DNA of 64,000 bases from Methanocorpusculum sp. Its GTDB lineage: Archaea > Halobacteriota > Methanomicrobia > Methanomicrobiales > Methanocorpusculaceae. A program made the translations under genes and the position numbers. The notes beneath the pieces are model-generated. The model did no database searches and was not told where the DNA came from. It saw only the letters and a program-made list of their open reading frames with translations. Positions 16,606 through 25,258 of the stretch are shown one piece after another; the stretch's first letter is position 1, and the number at the start of each line of letters is the position of its first letter. The stretch is from the NCBI GenBank assembly GCA_029987115.1, contig DALTWK010000008.1:1-64000 (forward strand), in the 5' to 3' direction.

Positions 16606-17304
16606 ATGTTAATTGCCATTACCAAACATGCCGGAACTGTGGATGATGCAGCAATATGTGAAAGATATAACCATAAAGTAAAAACAATTGAAACAGTAAT
16701 TCCGATAAAAAACAAAAAGAACATAGAAGACTTCATCAGATCAGCAAATAATTGTGAATTTGATGCCATATTTTTCCCAAGTGCTTTTTCTGCAGAGAAG
16801 ATTGCCCCCGATATTAATCCCCGCCTTGCAACAAAAGTACGAATGATTGCAAATGGTCCTCAAACTGCAAAAACTTTACATAACATAGGACTCGCAGCTG
16901 AGATGCTACCATTTTTTTATTCCCGTGATTTAATTCCCTATCTCGGGAAATGGATTCGCGGAAAACGAATTGGAATCCCGCGTGCAGATGTCACCTATTT
17001 GAAACTCGCAGAGGAGATAAAAAACGCAGGTGGCATCCCCTGTGAATACAAATGTTATGAAATTATCCCAACTAACGAAGAAGTTGATCTTACTGATTGT
17101 GGAGCCATCATTTTCACGAGTCCTGCTGCCTACAAGCTTGCAAAACTCCCTGCCATTTCAGACAATGTCATTCTTGCTGCAATTGGGGAAGTAACTGCAG
17201 ATGTTATGATGTATGGAGGACACAAACCATCGGTTGTTGGAGATGGTTCTATTGAAGGAACCATCAAGGTTCTGAACGCCTGCCTTTGGCAGGAGAGTTT
17301 CTAA
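16606..17304 (+). CDS. hemD: Uroporphyrinogen-III synthase
   Basis: A 232-residue two-domain protein of the HemD fold, which cyclises hydroxymethylbilane with ring-D inversion to uroporphyrinogen III, precursor of F430, cobalamin and sirohaem. Seen are the N-terminal strand LIAITKHAG, FDAIFFPSAFSAEKI, the hinge near ANGPQTAKTL, GKRIGIPRADVT, and AIIFTSPAAYKLA with AAIGEVTADVMMYGG. The family is poorly conserved, so the call rests on this pattern. Its stop codon directly abuts the ATG of cbf5 with no gap, implying coupled translation. Confidence 0.8.
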   Translation: MLIAITKHAGTVDDAAICERYNHKVKTIETVIPIKNKKNIEDFIRSANNCEFDAIFFPSAFSAEKIAPDINPRLATKVRMIANGPQTAKTLHNIGLAAEMLPFFYSRDLIPYLGKWIRGKRIGIPRADVTYLKLAEEIKNAGGIPCEYKCYEIIPTNEEVDLTDCGAIIFTSPAAYKLAKLPAISDNVILAAIGEVTADVMMYGGHKPSVVGDGSIEGTIKVLNACLWQESF

Positions 17305-18138
17305 ATGGGACAGACAGGAATCCTCCTTGTCGACAAACCGCGCGGACCATCGAGCCACCAAGTTGCCGCGTGGGTCGGAGACTTGCTGAAAACAGATGTC
17401 GGACATTCCGGAACACTTGATCCGATGGTTTCGGGAGTTCTCGTTGTAATGTTAGGGAAAGCAGTGCGTTTGGCACCATTGCTTCTCCAGCACGAAAAAG
17501 AATACATTGCATGTATGCGGTTGCATGCCGATGTTCCTCGGGAAAAAATTGAAGAAGTAATAAAGGAATTTACTGGACGTGTCTATCAGCGCCCACCTCG
17601 AAGATCAGCTGTCAAACGATCTCTTCGTATCAGGGTTATCCATCGGATTGAGATACTCGACGTTCAAGATCGTCTTGTTCTTATTCGAATACAGTGTGAA
17701 GCAGGAACATATATCCGGTCTGTATGTACCCATATTGGCAACATTCTTGGATGTGGTGCACAAATGATTGAACTGCGTCGCACGATGTCGGGCGGGTTTA
17801 CTGTTGATCAGTCATATACCTTGCATGAAATCCGCGATGCGGTTGAAGAAGGAAGGATTTCCGAGATGATTCTCCCTCCGGAAAAAGCAATAGCTGGCAT
17901 CCCGAGAATAACTATTCGTAAAACAGCGGAAGATGCAATTTTGCATGGTGCTAAACTCGCAATTCCTGGTATTATTTCGGCAGATTCATTCAAAAAAGGA
18001 GACAGTGTTGTTTTGCTGAATCAGGATGGGAAACTCATTGCACTTGCGAAAACACTTTTTGATAAGGACAAAATGCCGGAGAACAACGGAATAATAGCAG
18101 AATCTCTCCGAGTCTTCTCTCCAGAAACAAATCATTAG
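17305..18138 (+). CDS. cbf5: Cbf5 rRNA pseudouridine synthase (H/ACA RNP catalytic subunit)
   Basis: A 277-residue TruB-family enzyme guided by H/ACA RNAs. The N-terminus has GILLVDKPRGPSSHQVAAWV, then the catalytic loop GHSGTLDPMVSGVL with Asp at residue 39. Further on are YQRPPRRSAVKR and GTYIRSVCTHIG, followed by a C-terminal PUA domain (about 195-265: DAILHGAKLAIPGI...GDSVVLLNQDGKLIALAK). It is somewhat shorter than many archaeal Cbf5 (about 320), mainly at the N-terminus. It follows hemD without a gap and precedes tRNA-Ser. Confidence 0.95.
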   Translation: MGQTGILLVDKPRGPSSHQVAAWVGDLLKTDVGHSGTLDPMVSGVLVVMLGKAVRLAPLLLQHEKEYIACMRLHADVPREKIEEVIKEFTGRVYQRPPRRSAVKRSLRIRVIHRIEILDVQDRLVLIRIQCEAGTYIRSVCTHIGNILGCGAQMIELRRTMSGGFTVDQSYTLHEIRDAVEEGRISEMILPPEKAIAGIPRITIRKTAEDAILHGAKLAIPGIISADSFKKGDSVVLLNQDGKLIALAKTLFDKDKMPENNGIIAESLRVFSPETNH

Positions 18139-18190
18139 AACCCGCCAGATTAATAAGGAAGAGAAACCTACATTATTTGCTATTTCTAGT

Positions 18191-18274
18191 GCTGAGGTAG
18201 TCTAGTGGTAGGGCGCGGGCCTGGAAAGCCCGTGAGGCGAAAGTCTCTCGTGAGTTCAAGTCTCACCCTCAGCG
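18191..18274 (+). tRNA. tRNA-Ser (anticodon GGA)
   Basis: The acceptor GCTGAGG (18191-18197) pairs with CCTCAGC (18267-18273), with discriminator G at 18274. The anticodon stem CGGGC/GCCCG encloses CTGGAAA with GGA at the centre. A long variable arm (GAGGCGAAAGTCTC) gives the class II shape of serine tRNAs. T arm GTGAG-TTCAAGT-CTCAC. There is no CCA or intron. Confidence 0.93.
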
Positions 18275-18331
18275 TTTTTCAAATAATTTACCCTTACCCT
18301 TATAATTTTTCGCACCCAACAATCATAAGAT

Positions 18332-18829
18332 ATGGCAGAGATCGTCATCAAAAAACGCCACGCAATAAAAAAAGGACAACTTTCCACACTGATGAAGAAA
18401 CTATCAGATAATATTGGAGAGGGGGCAAAACTCTACACAGCGCCAATGATTGAAATTGCTGAAACAACGTCCAAATTTAATATCTATCTTATAGATAAGA
18501 AGCCGTTGTTAATGGAGATGGATGATTGGGCATTTCCAACACTGCGCGGTGCTGTATTACGCCCGTTCAACGGTAGGAGAATAGTAGTTGACATGGGAGC
18601 AGTTCCTTACCTTATTAACGGAGCCGATATCATGCGACCAGGAATCGTATCTGTCACTGATGATGTTAAAGCAGGACTTCCTGCACTTGTTGTTGATGAA
18701 AGTCATGACAAACCACTTTCTGTTGTTATCCCAACCTACGACGCTGAAGAAATACGTGCGCTGGAGAAAGGAAAAGCTGCAAAGAATATTCACTATATCG
18801 GTGATGAGCTTTGGAACATGGAACTCTAA
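18332..18829 (+). CDS. PUA-domain RNA-binding protein (archaeal MCT-1-like)
   Basis: A 165-residue protein with an N-terminal pre-PUA (DUF1947-like) domain (about 1-75; VIKKRHAIKKGQLSTLMKKL) and a C-terminal PUA domain (about 80-155). The PUA domain carries VVDMGAVPYLINGADIMRPGIV and KPLSVVIPTYDAEEIRALEKGKA. This matches archaeal relatives of MCT-1/eIF2D, thought to act with ribosomes or tRNA; the archaeal role is not settled. A TATA-like element precedes it, and the start codon sits within 60 bases of tRNA-Ser. It precedes sepF by 51 bases. Confidence 0.85.
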   Translation: MAEIVIKKRHAIKKGQLSTLMKKLSDNIGEGAKLYTAPMIEIAETTSKFNIYLIDKKPLLMEMDDWAFPTLRGAVLRPFNGRRIVVDMGAVPYLINGADIMRPGIVSVTDDVKAGLPALVVDESHDKPLSVVIPTYDAEEIRALEKGKAAKNIHYIGDELWNMEL

Positions 18830-18880
18830 AGAAGAATCAATAAGAAGACTTATCTACTTTCTCACGAAATAAACATTTAT

Positions 18881-19252
18881 ATGGGATTCCTTGAATTCGG
18901 CAAAAAGGACAAAAAACAGTCCGATGAAGACACATACATGAAACTCGACCTTCAGTCTTATGAAGGCGTAGCTGGAGAGGGCGAGCCGGCAACGATGTAC
19001 GTCAAAGTTGCCTCAATTACAGATATAAAAGAGTGCCCAAAAATTAAAGACGAAATTTATAATGGAAATATCGTCATTGTTGACATAACGAAATTAAAAG
19101 TTGACAAAATAATGTTTGATCGCGTCATGGGTGACCTCAGAGCAGTTGCGCGTGATGTGAATGGAGATATCATAGGCCTCGGAGACCAACGCTACGTTAT
19201 TGTTGTTCCAACCGGAGTTCGTATCTCCCGAGAAAAGATTTGCGGATACTAA
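18881..19252 (+). CDS. sepF: SepF-type cell division protein (FtsZ membrane anchor)
   Basis: A 123-residue archaeal SepF. The start MGFLEFGKKDKK is short and amphipathic, serving as a membrane-targeting sequence. After a variable linker the core (about 38-123) reads YVKVASITDIKECPKIKDEIYNGNIVIVDITKL, then GDLRAVARDVNGDIIGLGDQRYVIVVPTGVRI, which is the SepF dimer fold. In archaea SepF links FtsZ to the membrane. The stop codon abuts the start of the ZPR1 gene, and the Rsm22-type gene follows in the same run. Confidence 0.93.
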   Translation: MGFLEFGKKDKKQSDEDTYMKLDLQSYEGVAGEGEPATMYVKVASITDIKECPKIKDEIYNGNIVIVDITKLKVDKIMFDRVMGDLRAVARDVNGDIIGLGDQRYVIVVPTGVRISREKICGY

Positions 19253-19801
19253 ATGCGCCAAATTGTAACTGCTCCGTGTCCAGACTGTGGAAAAAATATG
19301 ACATTCGTCTATGACACGGAGAATATACCCTATTTTTCAGATATTCTTCTCATAAGTGGTGTCTGCGATTGTGGTTTCCGGATTGTCGACACCATGGTTC
19401 TTAATGAACGTGAACCATGCATGTGGGAATTAGAAGTGTCAACACAGGAAGAATTAAACGCACGTGTAGTGAGGAGTTCTTCCGCTTCCTTTGAAATACC
19501 CGAATTAGGTATTGATGTAAAACCTGGACCTGCATGTAGTGGATTCGTTTCAAATGTGGAAGGCGTCTTGGCACGAGCGGAAGATGCAGTACAATGTGCC
19601 CTTGGTTCTGCTGATGGAGACGAACTGCACCAAGCAATAGAGATTCTTGAAAAAATCTCCGATGCCAGAAATGGCAAATATACCTTTACATTGAGGGTTA
19701 CCGACCCTTCAGGAAACTCTGGAATTGTTTCTCCGAAAGCCAAAAAAACAAAGCTCGACATCAAACAAGAAGATGGACTTTCCTTCAAACCATATGTCTG
19801 A
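19253..19801 (+). CDS. ZPR1-type zinc-finger protein
   Basis: A 182-residue single-module ZPR1 protein. An N-terminal zinc ribbon CPDCGKNM...CDCGF (Cys9, Cys12 and a second pair near 42-44) is followed by the ZPR1 beta domain. That domain has SASFEIPELGIDVKPGPACSGFVSNVEGVL and a C-terminal FTLRVTDPSGNSGI. Eukaryotic ZPR1 assists folding of elongation factor eEF1A; archaeal single-module forms are widespread but poorly studied. The start codon directly follows the sepF stop, and the tail overlaps the next gene by eight bases. Confidence 0.9.
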   Translation: MRQIVTAPCPDCGKNMTFVYDTENIPYFSDILLISGVCDCGFRIVDTMVLNEREPCMWELEVSTQEELNARVVRSSSASFEIPELGIDVKPGPACSGFVSNVEGVLARAEDAVQCALGSADGDELHQAIEILEKISDARNGKYTFTLRVTDPSGNSGIVSPKAKKTKLDIKQEDGLSFKPYV

Positions 19802-21203
19802 AAATCCACGATATGTCCCAAACGACGAGGAAATTGAGAACTATAAATCACTCCTCGCCAACCGAACTTTTCCCCTGCTTGAAAAAATAACAATCAATTA
19901 TATTGAAAAAATAACTGGAAAAAAATGGGATGACGAAGCAGTACTCGAAAAAATCAGAACTGCAGTACTATCTCAGAAAGAATCATATTGGAAAGGAGGA
20001 GATAAACGCACTATTACCTACAAGGGAGCATACAGTGTCCTTTCCTATATGGCATACCAGATGCCGAGTTATGTCCACGAAGTAACTGAACTCTTCGGGG
20101 ATTTGATTGTCGCAGGACTTGTTCGAAAAAAGATTCGTGTTCTCGATGTAGGTTCGGGACCGGGAACCGCAACCATAGGAATTATCCGTGCACTATCCTG
20201 TTTCCCTGACATGCAGGCCGAAATAACTGCAGTTGAACAATCGGATACACAGCGGGAAGCATATTCCTATGTGATACCGGAAATCGTGACTAAACTTAAA
20301 TCCAATGTCACGATTGAAAAACAACAAGGATTGGATGTTACCAGAAAACTTCCGGACGGAAACTATGACATCATCATTTGCGCGAATATGATTAACGAAC
20401 TATCCGGTTTGGACATTTCTGGAAAAACTGATCTCGTACTATCCCTCTCTGAACACTTAACATCAGATGGCAGTCTCATTGTGCTGGAACCAGCGGATTT
20501 GGACAATGCTACACAATTGCGCAAAATTGCATGCAACGCAAAAGAGAGAGGACTTACAATATACTCTCCCTGTAATGATATACGAGGAGTGCACTGTAAA
20601 GTATCTCCATGCTGGACATTCCGTTCCTTCGCTGACATCAAACCAACGAAGCTCATGTATACTCTCGGCGGTGAAAAAGAAAAATACCGCTTTGTCAATA
20701 CGGATGTAAAATTCTCATATTCTATCTTCCGTACCGATGGACATCGAAAATGTGGCTACCGCATTCCGCCTGATGCAAAACGAGCACGCCTTTCACAGAT
20801 TAAACGTCACGTAGGAAAACGTATTCATGTAACGGTATCTGTGATGTCAAATGATATCGGCGATATGAAGAATTATCTATACCTGGTATGCGATGGAACC
20901 GGTACTGTACCATGTTACCTTGCCCTCCCTGCGTTCCATCGAACACCTGAGCATGAGGCGCTCCTCACTGCATCATATGGTTCTGTTGTAGCAGTTGATT
21001 CCGTCCTTGTCCGCTACAACGAGAAACAAAACGCATACAATCTCCTTCTTGGAAAAGAGAGTTACTGTCGGTTGATTGCCGGAACACCAATAGGAACACC
21101 CTGCCCCGATAAAGTCAAAGCCCTGAAAAAACGGTTTGGAAGTTCAAGCGTTCATTTCCCAGGGGAGCAGAAAAAGAAAACAAAACGACCACCACAAAAA
21201 TAG
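19794..21203 (+). CDS. Rsm22/METTL17-family ribosome-associated methyltransferase-like protein with C-terminal OB domain
   Basis: A 469-residue protein. The N-terminal helical region leads to a Rossmann methyltransferase core (VLDVGSGPGTATIGIIRAL near residue 118, AVEQSDTQREAY, IIICANMINEL). A cysteine group CNDIRGVHCKVSPC follows near residue 262; Rsm22/METTL17 proteins carry a comparable cluster that binds Fe-S. The C-terminal 130 residues form an extra OB-like nucleic-acid-binding unit (KRIHVTVSVMSNDIG, YLYLVCDGTGTVPCYLAL), followed by a basic tail rich in Lys. ATG 19794 is chosen, overlapping the ZPR1 stop by eight bases. The role is probably small-subunit assembly. Confidence 0.82.
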   Translation: MSENPRYVPNDEEIENYKSLLANRTFPLLEKITINYIEKITGKKWDDEAVLEKIRTAVLSQKESYWKGGDKRTITYKGAYSVLSYMAYQMPSYVHEVTELFGDLIVAGLVRKKIRVLDVGSGPGTATIGIIRALSCFPDMQAEITAVEQSDTQREAYSYVIPEIVTKLKSNVTIEKQQGLDVTRKLPDGNYDIIICANMINELSGLDISGKTDLVLSLSEHLTSDGSLIVLEPADLDNATQLRKIACNAKERGLTIYSPCNDIRGVHCKVSPCWTFRSFADIKPTKLMYTLGGEKEKYRFVNTDVKFSYSIFRTDGHRKCGYRIPPDAKRARLSQIKRHVGKRIHVTVSVMSNDIGDMKNYLYLVCDGTGTVPCYLALPAFHRTPEHEALLTASYGSVVAVDSVLVRYNEKQNAYNLLLGKESYCRLIAGTPIGTPCPDKVKALKKRFGSSSVHFPGEQKKKTKRPPQK

Positions 21204-21239
21204 AATATACGTTGTGGCAAATAAAATGGGATACTAGTC

Positions 21240-22343
21240 ATGGATGAGAAGGGATTAACAAAAGAAGAAGTAATAGCACACCTTTCCGGGTTTAGATTAA
21301 AGGACACACCATCAGATCATATTTTAAGCACTATGTGTGCATACCCAAATGAAATTGTCAAAGATATCCACACAATGTTTGCACCAACCAACCTTGGTGA
21401 TCCAGGACTCTACCCGGGAACTGCTGAAATCGAAGAGCGCTTCATTCAAGAATTAGGAGAGCTTCTCCATTCCAAAACCGCAGGCGGATATGCAACTTCG
21501 GGAGGGACAGAATCCAACTTACAGGCAATTCGAATTGCAAAGAAATGTAAGAAAGTGGAAAAACCTAACATTGTAGTACCAGCATCTGCACATTTTTCTT
21601 TTGAAAAAACATGCGATGTTCTTGGAATCGAAATGCGGATTGCACCTTATGCCAAAGGGAAGTATACGGTGGATACAAACGAAATGGCCGAACTTGTTGA
21701 CAAAAACACTATTGCCGTTTGTGCAGTAGCCGGTACCACAGAATATGGTGTTGTTGATGATGTGCCATCTGTCGCAAAGATAGCAGTGGAGAATAATACG
21801 TTTTGTCACGTTGATGCGGCTTTCGGAGGATTTGTAATTCCCTTCCTAGAACAAACGATTCCCTTTGACTTTGCTATTGATGGTGTTTCCTCGATATCTT
21901 TGGATCCTCATAAGATGGGAGGAAGTTCTATCCCATGCGGCTGTCTTCTTTTAAAAGACGCTGAAGAATTAAATGTATTGAGTGTAGATACCCCGTACCT
22001 TACCGTTAAATCAGAATTTACGCTCTCCGGAACCAGACCTGGTGCGGATGTTGCTGGAGCTTATGCCATACTAAAATACTTAGGAAAAGACGGTTTTCGT
22101 GATATTGTTGCGGGGTGCATGGAAAATACGAGACGGCTTGTTGAAGGTATGGAGGCATTCGGTTACCATCGAGTAATAGATCCCGTTCTGAATCTTGCAA
22201 CTTTTGAAAATGGAGAAATTCCAAAAGGATGGAAAGTATCACATACAAGAAACAATCATCTTCGATTCGTGCTGATGCCGCATGTTACACATGACGTAAT
22301 TGAAGATTTTCTGATAGCTGTATCCAACCTTCAGAGAAGCTGA
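21240..22343 (+). CDS. mfnA: L-tyrosine decarboxylase for methanofuran biosynthesis
   Basis: A 367-residue PLP-dependent group II decarboxylase that makes tyramine, the first building block of methanofuran. Motifs are GYATSGGTESNLQAI near residue 82, SAHFSFEKTCDVLG, AGTTEYGVVDD, HVDAAFGGF (PLP-binding Asp), and SISLDPHKMGG near residue 222 with the PLP lysine. Length and order fit archaeal MfnA; some homologues act on aspartate in coenzyme A synthesis, so dual use is possible. It ends head-on against the permease gene with a 13-base overlap. Confidence 0.93.
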   Translation: MDEKGLTKEEVIAHLSGFRLKDTPSDHILSTMCAYPNEIVKDIHTMFAPTNLGDPGLYPGTAEIEERFIQELGELLHSKTAGGYATSGGTESNLQAIRIAKKCKKVEKPNIVVPASAHFSFEKTCDVLGIEMRIAPYAKGKYTVDTNEMAELVDKNTIAVCAVAGTTEYGVVDDVPSVAKIAVENNTFCHVDAAFGGFVIPFLEQTIPFDFAIDGVSSISLDPHKMGGSSIPCGCLLLKDAEELNVLSVDTPYLTVKSEFTLSGTRPGADVAGAYAILKYLGKDGFRDIVAGCMENTRRLVEGMEAFGYHRVIDPVLNLATFENGEIPKGWKVSHTRNNHLRFVLMPHVTHDVIEDFLIAVSNLQRS

Positions 22344-23845
22344 TACATAATCTTTTTTTCTTCCTTTCCATCCAATTTTAGAAGTACTGTTAACGAATCC
22401 CATGATCGAGATAGTGTAAGACTGATCTCTTTTGCATCGTATTCCTCCAATTCATCCACTATTTTATGAATCTGATTTTTATCCAATGTCCATGCTTTTC
22501 CCGCATCCTCCATATAGTCAGATAGAGATTTTTGCGACAGATCACCATATCTATGCCGTGAAATACCCAACTTGAATACAAGACCCAGGAAAACGGCAAA
22601 AAATGATCCTGATGTCAGAGCGGAGGAAAACAGTATTTCCACCCATGAAGGAAGATCCATGTAGAGATAGGAACATACAGCAGAAGATACACCCACCAAA
22701 ATTGGAAGAGTAACCACAAATGTGCGACGCGAATCAAGATACCGCGAAGAAATGCTTTGAATACCACTTATCATTACAAATGCTACCGCATAGAGAAGAA
22801 TAGCTCCCAATATCGGGTGAGGAATAATCGAAAAAATCCACCCAAATATGGGGAAAAAACCGCAAATAATTAAAAGGATTCCCAAACCTATTCCAACTTT
22901 CTTTGATGCTATTCCTGTTGAAACTACCATTCCGGCAGCAGACGATGATGTACCGACACCGATACCGCCAAGTGCTCCCGTAATTCCAAGACCAAGTCCT
23001 TCCGCAAAGAGACCTCGGGATATCGTTTTTCTATCCCCTTTTTTCGTATAGTTTTTAATCATAGTGAAATTGCCCGTCGACTTCATAACTATACAAATAA
23101 CTCCAATTATAAAAGGTGCAAGAAGCGAAGGATCAAAAGCATACCCTTGGAAAAAGGCAAAATTCGGGACAGAAAATACCGATAAATTTGCTATTTCTCC
23201 AAATCTCTCAAGAGAGAAAACACCAAGCAGAACAGAAGATACGCCTCCTATTACTATACCAATCAATATGGAATAAAATTTGAAAATACGTTTTGGAATC
23301 AAACTTAGAATAATCATAGTAGATAACGTAATGATTCCCACAGCAGTTGCCGCAGGATTAAGCGCCCCGTTATCCACACTTCCGAAAAAAAGCGGAAAAG
23401 CAAAAGGAACAATTGCAATACCCAGAAGAAGCAGAACAACACCGACAATTTCTTCCGGAAAAATGAATCGGAAAAATTTCGACAACCGCGATAGAACTAT
23501 CTCAAAAAGACCGGCAAAAATATACATTCCATAGAGCATTGGCAACCCCCCTCCTGTTGCTGCTAAGAGTGAAGCGGGGAGATAGGATGAATTTGGAATT
23601 ATTGGAAGTAAATATCCGCTCCCAATTCGCGACAAAGCCTGGAGAATCGTTGCTATACCGCAACCAATGACAGTGACCGATATGAGCATGGTCGTCATTT
23701 CTACCCCGCCCCCAATTGACGTAGTAATAATTACAGGATACGTCATGTATACCGCAAGCGCAAAAAAGTGCTGAAGAATTGTTAGAATAAGTGTTCCGAT
23801 AGGTATCTTATCATCAATATTATAGATTGGGGCATTCTCCAACAT
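22331..23845 (-). CDS. NCS2-family nucleobase (xanthine/uracil) permease
   Basis: A 504-residue inner-membrane transporter with about 12-14 hydrophobic segments, opening with GTLILTILQHFFALAVYMTYPVII, the typical NCS2 TM1. Central GALGGIGVGTSSSAAGMVVSTGIASKKVG corresponds to the family signature region (usually NxG or TxxS near TM8-10). Substrate and coupling ion cannot be read with certainty. The C-terminal 70 residues are a soluble tail with EEYDAKEISLTLSRSWD. The gene overlaps the mfnA end by 13 bases on the opposite strand. Confidence 0.88.
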   Translation of the reverse strand: MLENAPIYNIDDKIPIGTLILTILQHFFALAVYMTYPVIITTSIGGGVEMTTMLISVTVIGCGIATILQALSRIGSGYLLPIIPNSSYLPASLLAATGGGLPMLYGMYIFAGLFEIVLSRLSKFFRFIFPEEIVGVVLLLLGIAIVPFAFPLFFGSVDNGALNPAATAVGIITLSTMIILSLIPKRIFKFYSILIGIVIGGVSSVLLGVFSLERFGEIANLSVFSVPNFAFFQGYAFDPSLLAPFIIGVICIVMKSTGNFTMIKNYTKKGDRKTISRGLFAEGLGLGITGALGGIGVGTSSSAAGMVVSTGIASKKVGIGLGILLIICGFFPIFGWIFSIIPHPILGAILLYAVAFVMISGIQSISSRYLDSRRTFVVTLPILVGVSSAVCSYLYMDLPSWVEILFSSALTSGSFFAVFLGLVFKLGISRHRYGDLSQKSLSDYMEDAGKAWTLDKNQIHKIVDELEEYDAKEISLTLSRSWDSLTVLLKLDGKEEKKIMYQLL

Positions 23846-23923
23846 GCTAATTCATATTTCCTCCAGATTAGTATAAAGTAAACGAACAAAGCCTATTAAG
23901 AGGAACGTAAAAAAAGATTATGT

Positions 23924-24433
23924 ATGATTCAGCCAATCCGCCAATACGGAGACCCGGTACTCCGTACCAAATGTGAAGATGTAGTAAAAATAGGGGTTGA
24001 TGAAGGGAAGATATTAGATGATATGTGGGATACAATGCTGGCAAACAAATGTGTTGGATTCTCGGCCCCGCAGATTGGAATATCCAAACGTCTTTTTATT
24101 GTCCACGTTGGAGGGATCAATATCCGTGGTGCAAATCCGGAGATATTATCCGAAGGAATGTATGCTGAAGACATTGAGGGGAGCCCATGCATCCCAGGGA
24201 TTCAAAAACCCATCCGTCGTCCAAAGAAAATTATCTGCAGATATCTCGATGAAAAGAATGATACTGTAGAGGTTGAACTAAAAGGTGTTGCTGCACGCGC
24301 ATTTTGTCATGAAAAAGATCATCATGACGGAATTCTTTTCATTGATCACCTAAAACCAATTGTCTCTAAATTAATTCAGAAAGATTTGGATCGTATCGCA
24401 TTACAAACGTTGAATATGAGCAACAATCAATAA
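23924..24433 (+). CDS. def: Peptide deformylase-like protein with the catalytic Cys position changed to Ser
   Basis: A 169-residue protein of the peptide deformylase fold. Motif 1 appears as CVGFSAPQIG (43-52, usual GxGxAAPQ). Motif 3 is HEKDH at 129-133 (canonical HExxH). Motif 2, normally EGCxS with the metal-ligand Cys, reads E85-G86-S87-P88-C89-I90-P91: the Cys has moved two residues on and Ser takes its place. The nucleotide sequence supports this directly. Archaea start proteins with unformylated methionine, so a classical role is not expected. The gene is followed six bases later by a ferredoxin-thioredoxin reductase subunit gene. Confidence 0.85.
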   Translation: MIQPIRQYGDPVLRTKCEDVVKIGVDEGKILDDMWDTMLANKCVGFSAPQIGISKRLFIVHVGGINIRGANPEILSEGMYAEDIEGSPCIPGIQKPIRRPKKIICRYLDEKNDTVEVELKGVAARAFCHEKDHHDGILFIDHLKPIVSKLIQKDLDRIALQTLNMSNNQ

Positions 24434-24439
24434 AAAAAT

Positions 24440-24745
24440 ATGAACCCGAACCGCGAAGAAATACAAACAATTGCTCAAAAAATACGACCAGCTATAGAAC
24501 GGGTGGCAGAAGTGAAAGGCTGGACGATAAATGAAAATAGGGATATAGCTGATTCAATTATTGAAGGATTGGCTCGAAACCAAATACTCTATGGAAAGCG
24601 TTACTGTCCATGCCGAATACCTACTGGAAACGAAGATGAAGATAGAAAGATTATCTGTCCCTGTCATGACAGCACATCAGATATCGTAAATAACGGACAC
24701 TGTCATTGTTATCTCTTCTTCCAAACAAAACAAGAATCAGAGTGA
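24440..24745 (+). CDS. Ferredoxin-thioredoxin reductase catalytic chain-like protein
   Basis: A 101-residue protein with the exact cysteine pattern of the FTR catalytic (beta) subunit: CPC at 56-58, CPC at 73-75 and CHC at 88-90. This pattern holds a 4Fe-4S cluster next to a redox-active disulfide and lets ferredoxin reduce thioredoxin-like partners. Methanogens carry several such FTR homologues. No variable-chain gene or thioredoxin gene is adjacent; the only close partner is the altered deformylase six bases upstream, so the two are probably co-transcribed. Confidence 0.9.
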   Translation: MNPNREEIQTIAQKIRPAIERVAEVKGWTINENRDIADSIIEGLARNQILYGKRYCPCRIPTGNEDEDRKIICPCHDSTSDIVNNGHCHCYLFFQTKQESE

Positions 24746-24933
24746 CTCAGATAATATATAATTCGAAAAATACCCTTCCTTTTTTTGAATACGAAAAGAA
24801 ACAGCAGTCAATGTCATATGTATCGAAGATATGATCCTCTTCATGGAGATTCATAGAGACATTGGAGTAGCGTAACACGCTGAGTAAACAATTTTTCTCT
24901 CAATATACGAAACAATATGCTTTATTATAGTAG

Positions 24934-24958
24934 AGTGATAAAACAATAAAGTGACAAA
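24934..24958 (+). promoter_or_regulatory. Direct repeat in front of the TrpR-type regulator
   Basis: Two near-identical words, AGTGATAAA (24934-24942) and AGTGACAAA (24950-24958), lie 16 bases apart between a TATA-like TTTATTATAG (24921-24930) and the start codon at 24968. The position over the probable transcription start suggests an operator, possibly for autoregulation. No other support is available. Confidence 0.35.
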
Positions 24959-24967
24959 GTGTATCTT

Positions 24968-25258
24968 ATGGCCCCTGATAATTCAGTATCGTCTAATCTT
25001 CTATTAAATTCCCTAATGTCACTGAAGACCGCTGAGGAATTTCGAGCATTCCTGGATGACGTATGTACGATAAAGGAGATTAAAGATATTTCACAACGGC
25101 TGGAAGTCGCGGTCCGACTCGATGACGGAAAGAATTACCAGGAAATAACTCGTGAAACAGGAGCGAGTACTGCAACCATCAGCAGAGTTAATCGTTGCCT
25201 CCATTATGGAAGTGATGGATACAAAATTGTAATAAAACGTATTAAAAATAATAAATAA
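24968..25258 (+). CDS. TrpR/YerC-family HTH regulator
   Basis: A 96-residue all-helical protein of the Trp repressor/YerC-YecD type. The core reads LLNSLMSLKTAEEFRAFLDDVCTIKEIKDISQRLEVAVRL, followed by the helix-turn-helix NYQEITRETGASTATISRVNRCL near residues 57-79, which lines up with the TrpR reading head. Family members bind amino acids or act ligand-free. The ABC transporter operon for polar amino acids begins 94 bases downstream in the same direction, making it a likely target. The ATG at 24968 is preferred to the GTG at 24959. Confidence 0.85.
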   Translation: MAPDNSVSSNLLLNSLMSLKTAEEFRAFLDDVCTIKEIKDISQRLEVAVRLDDGKNYQEITRETGASTATISRVNRCLHYGSDGYKIVIKRIKNNK

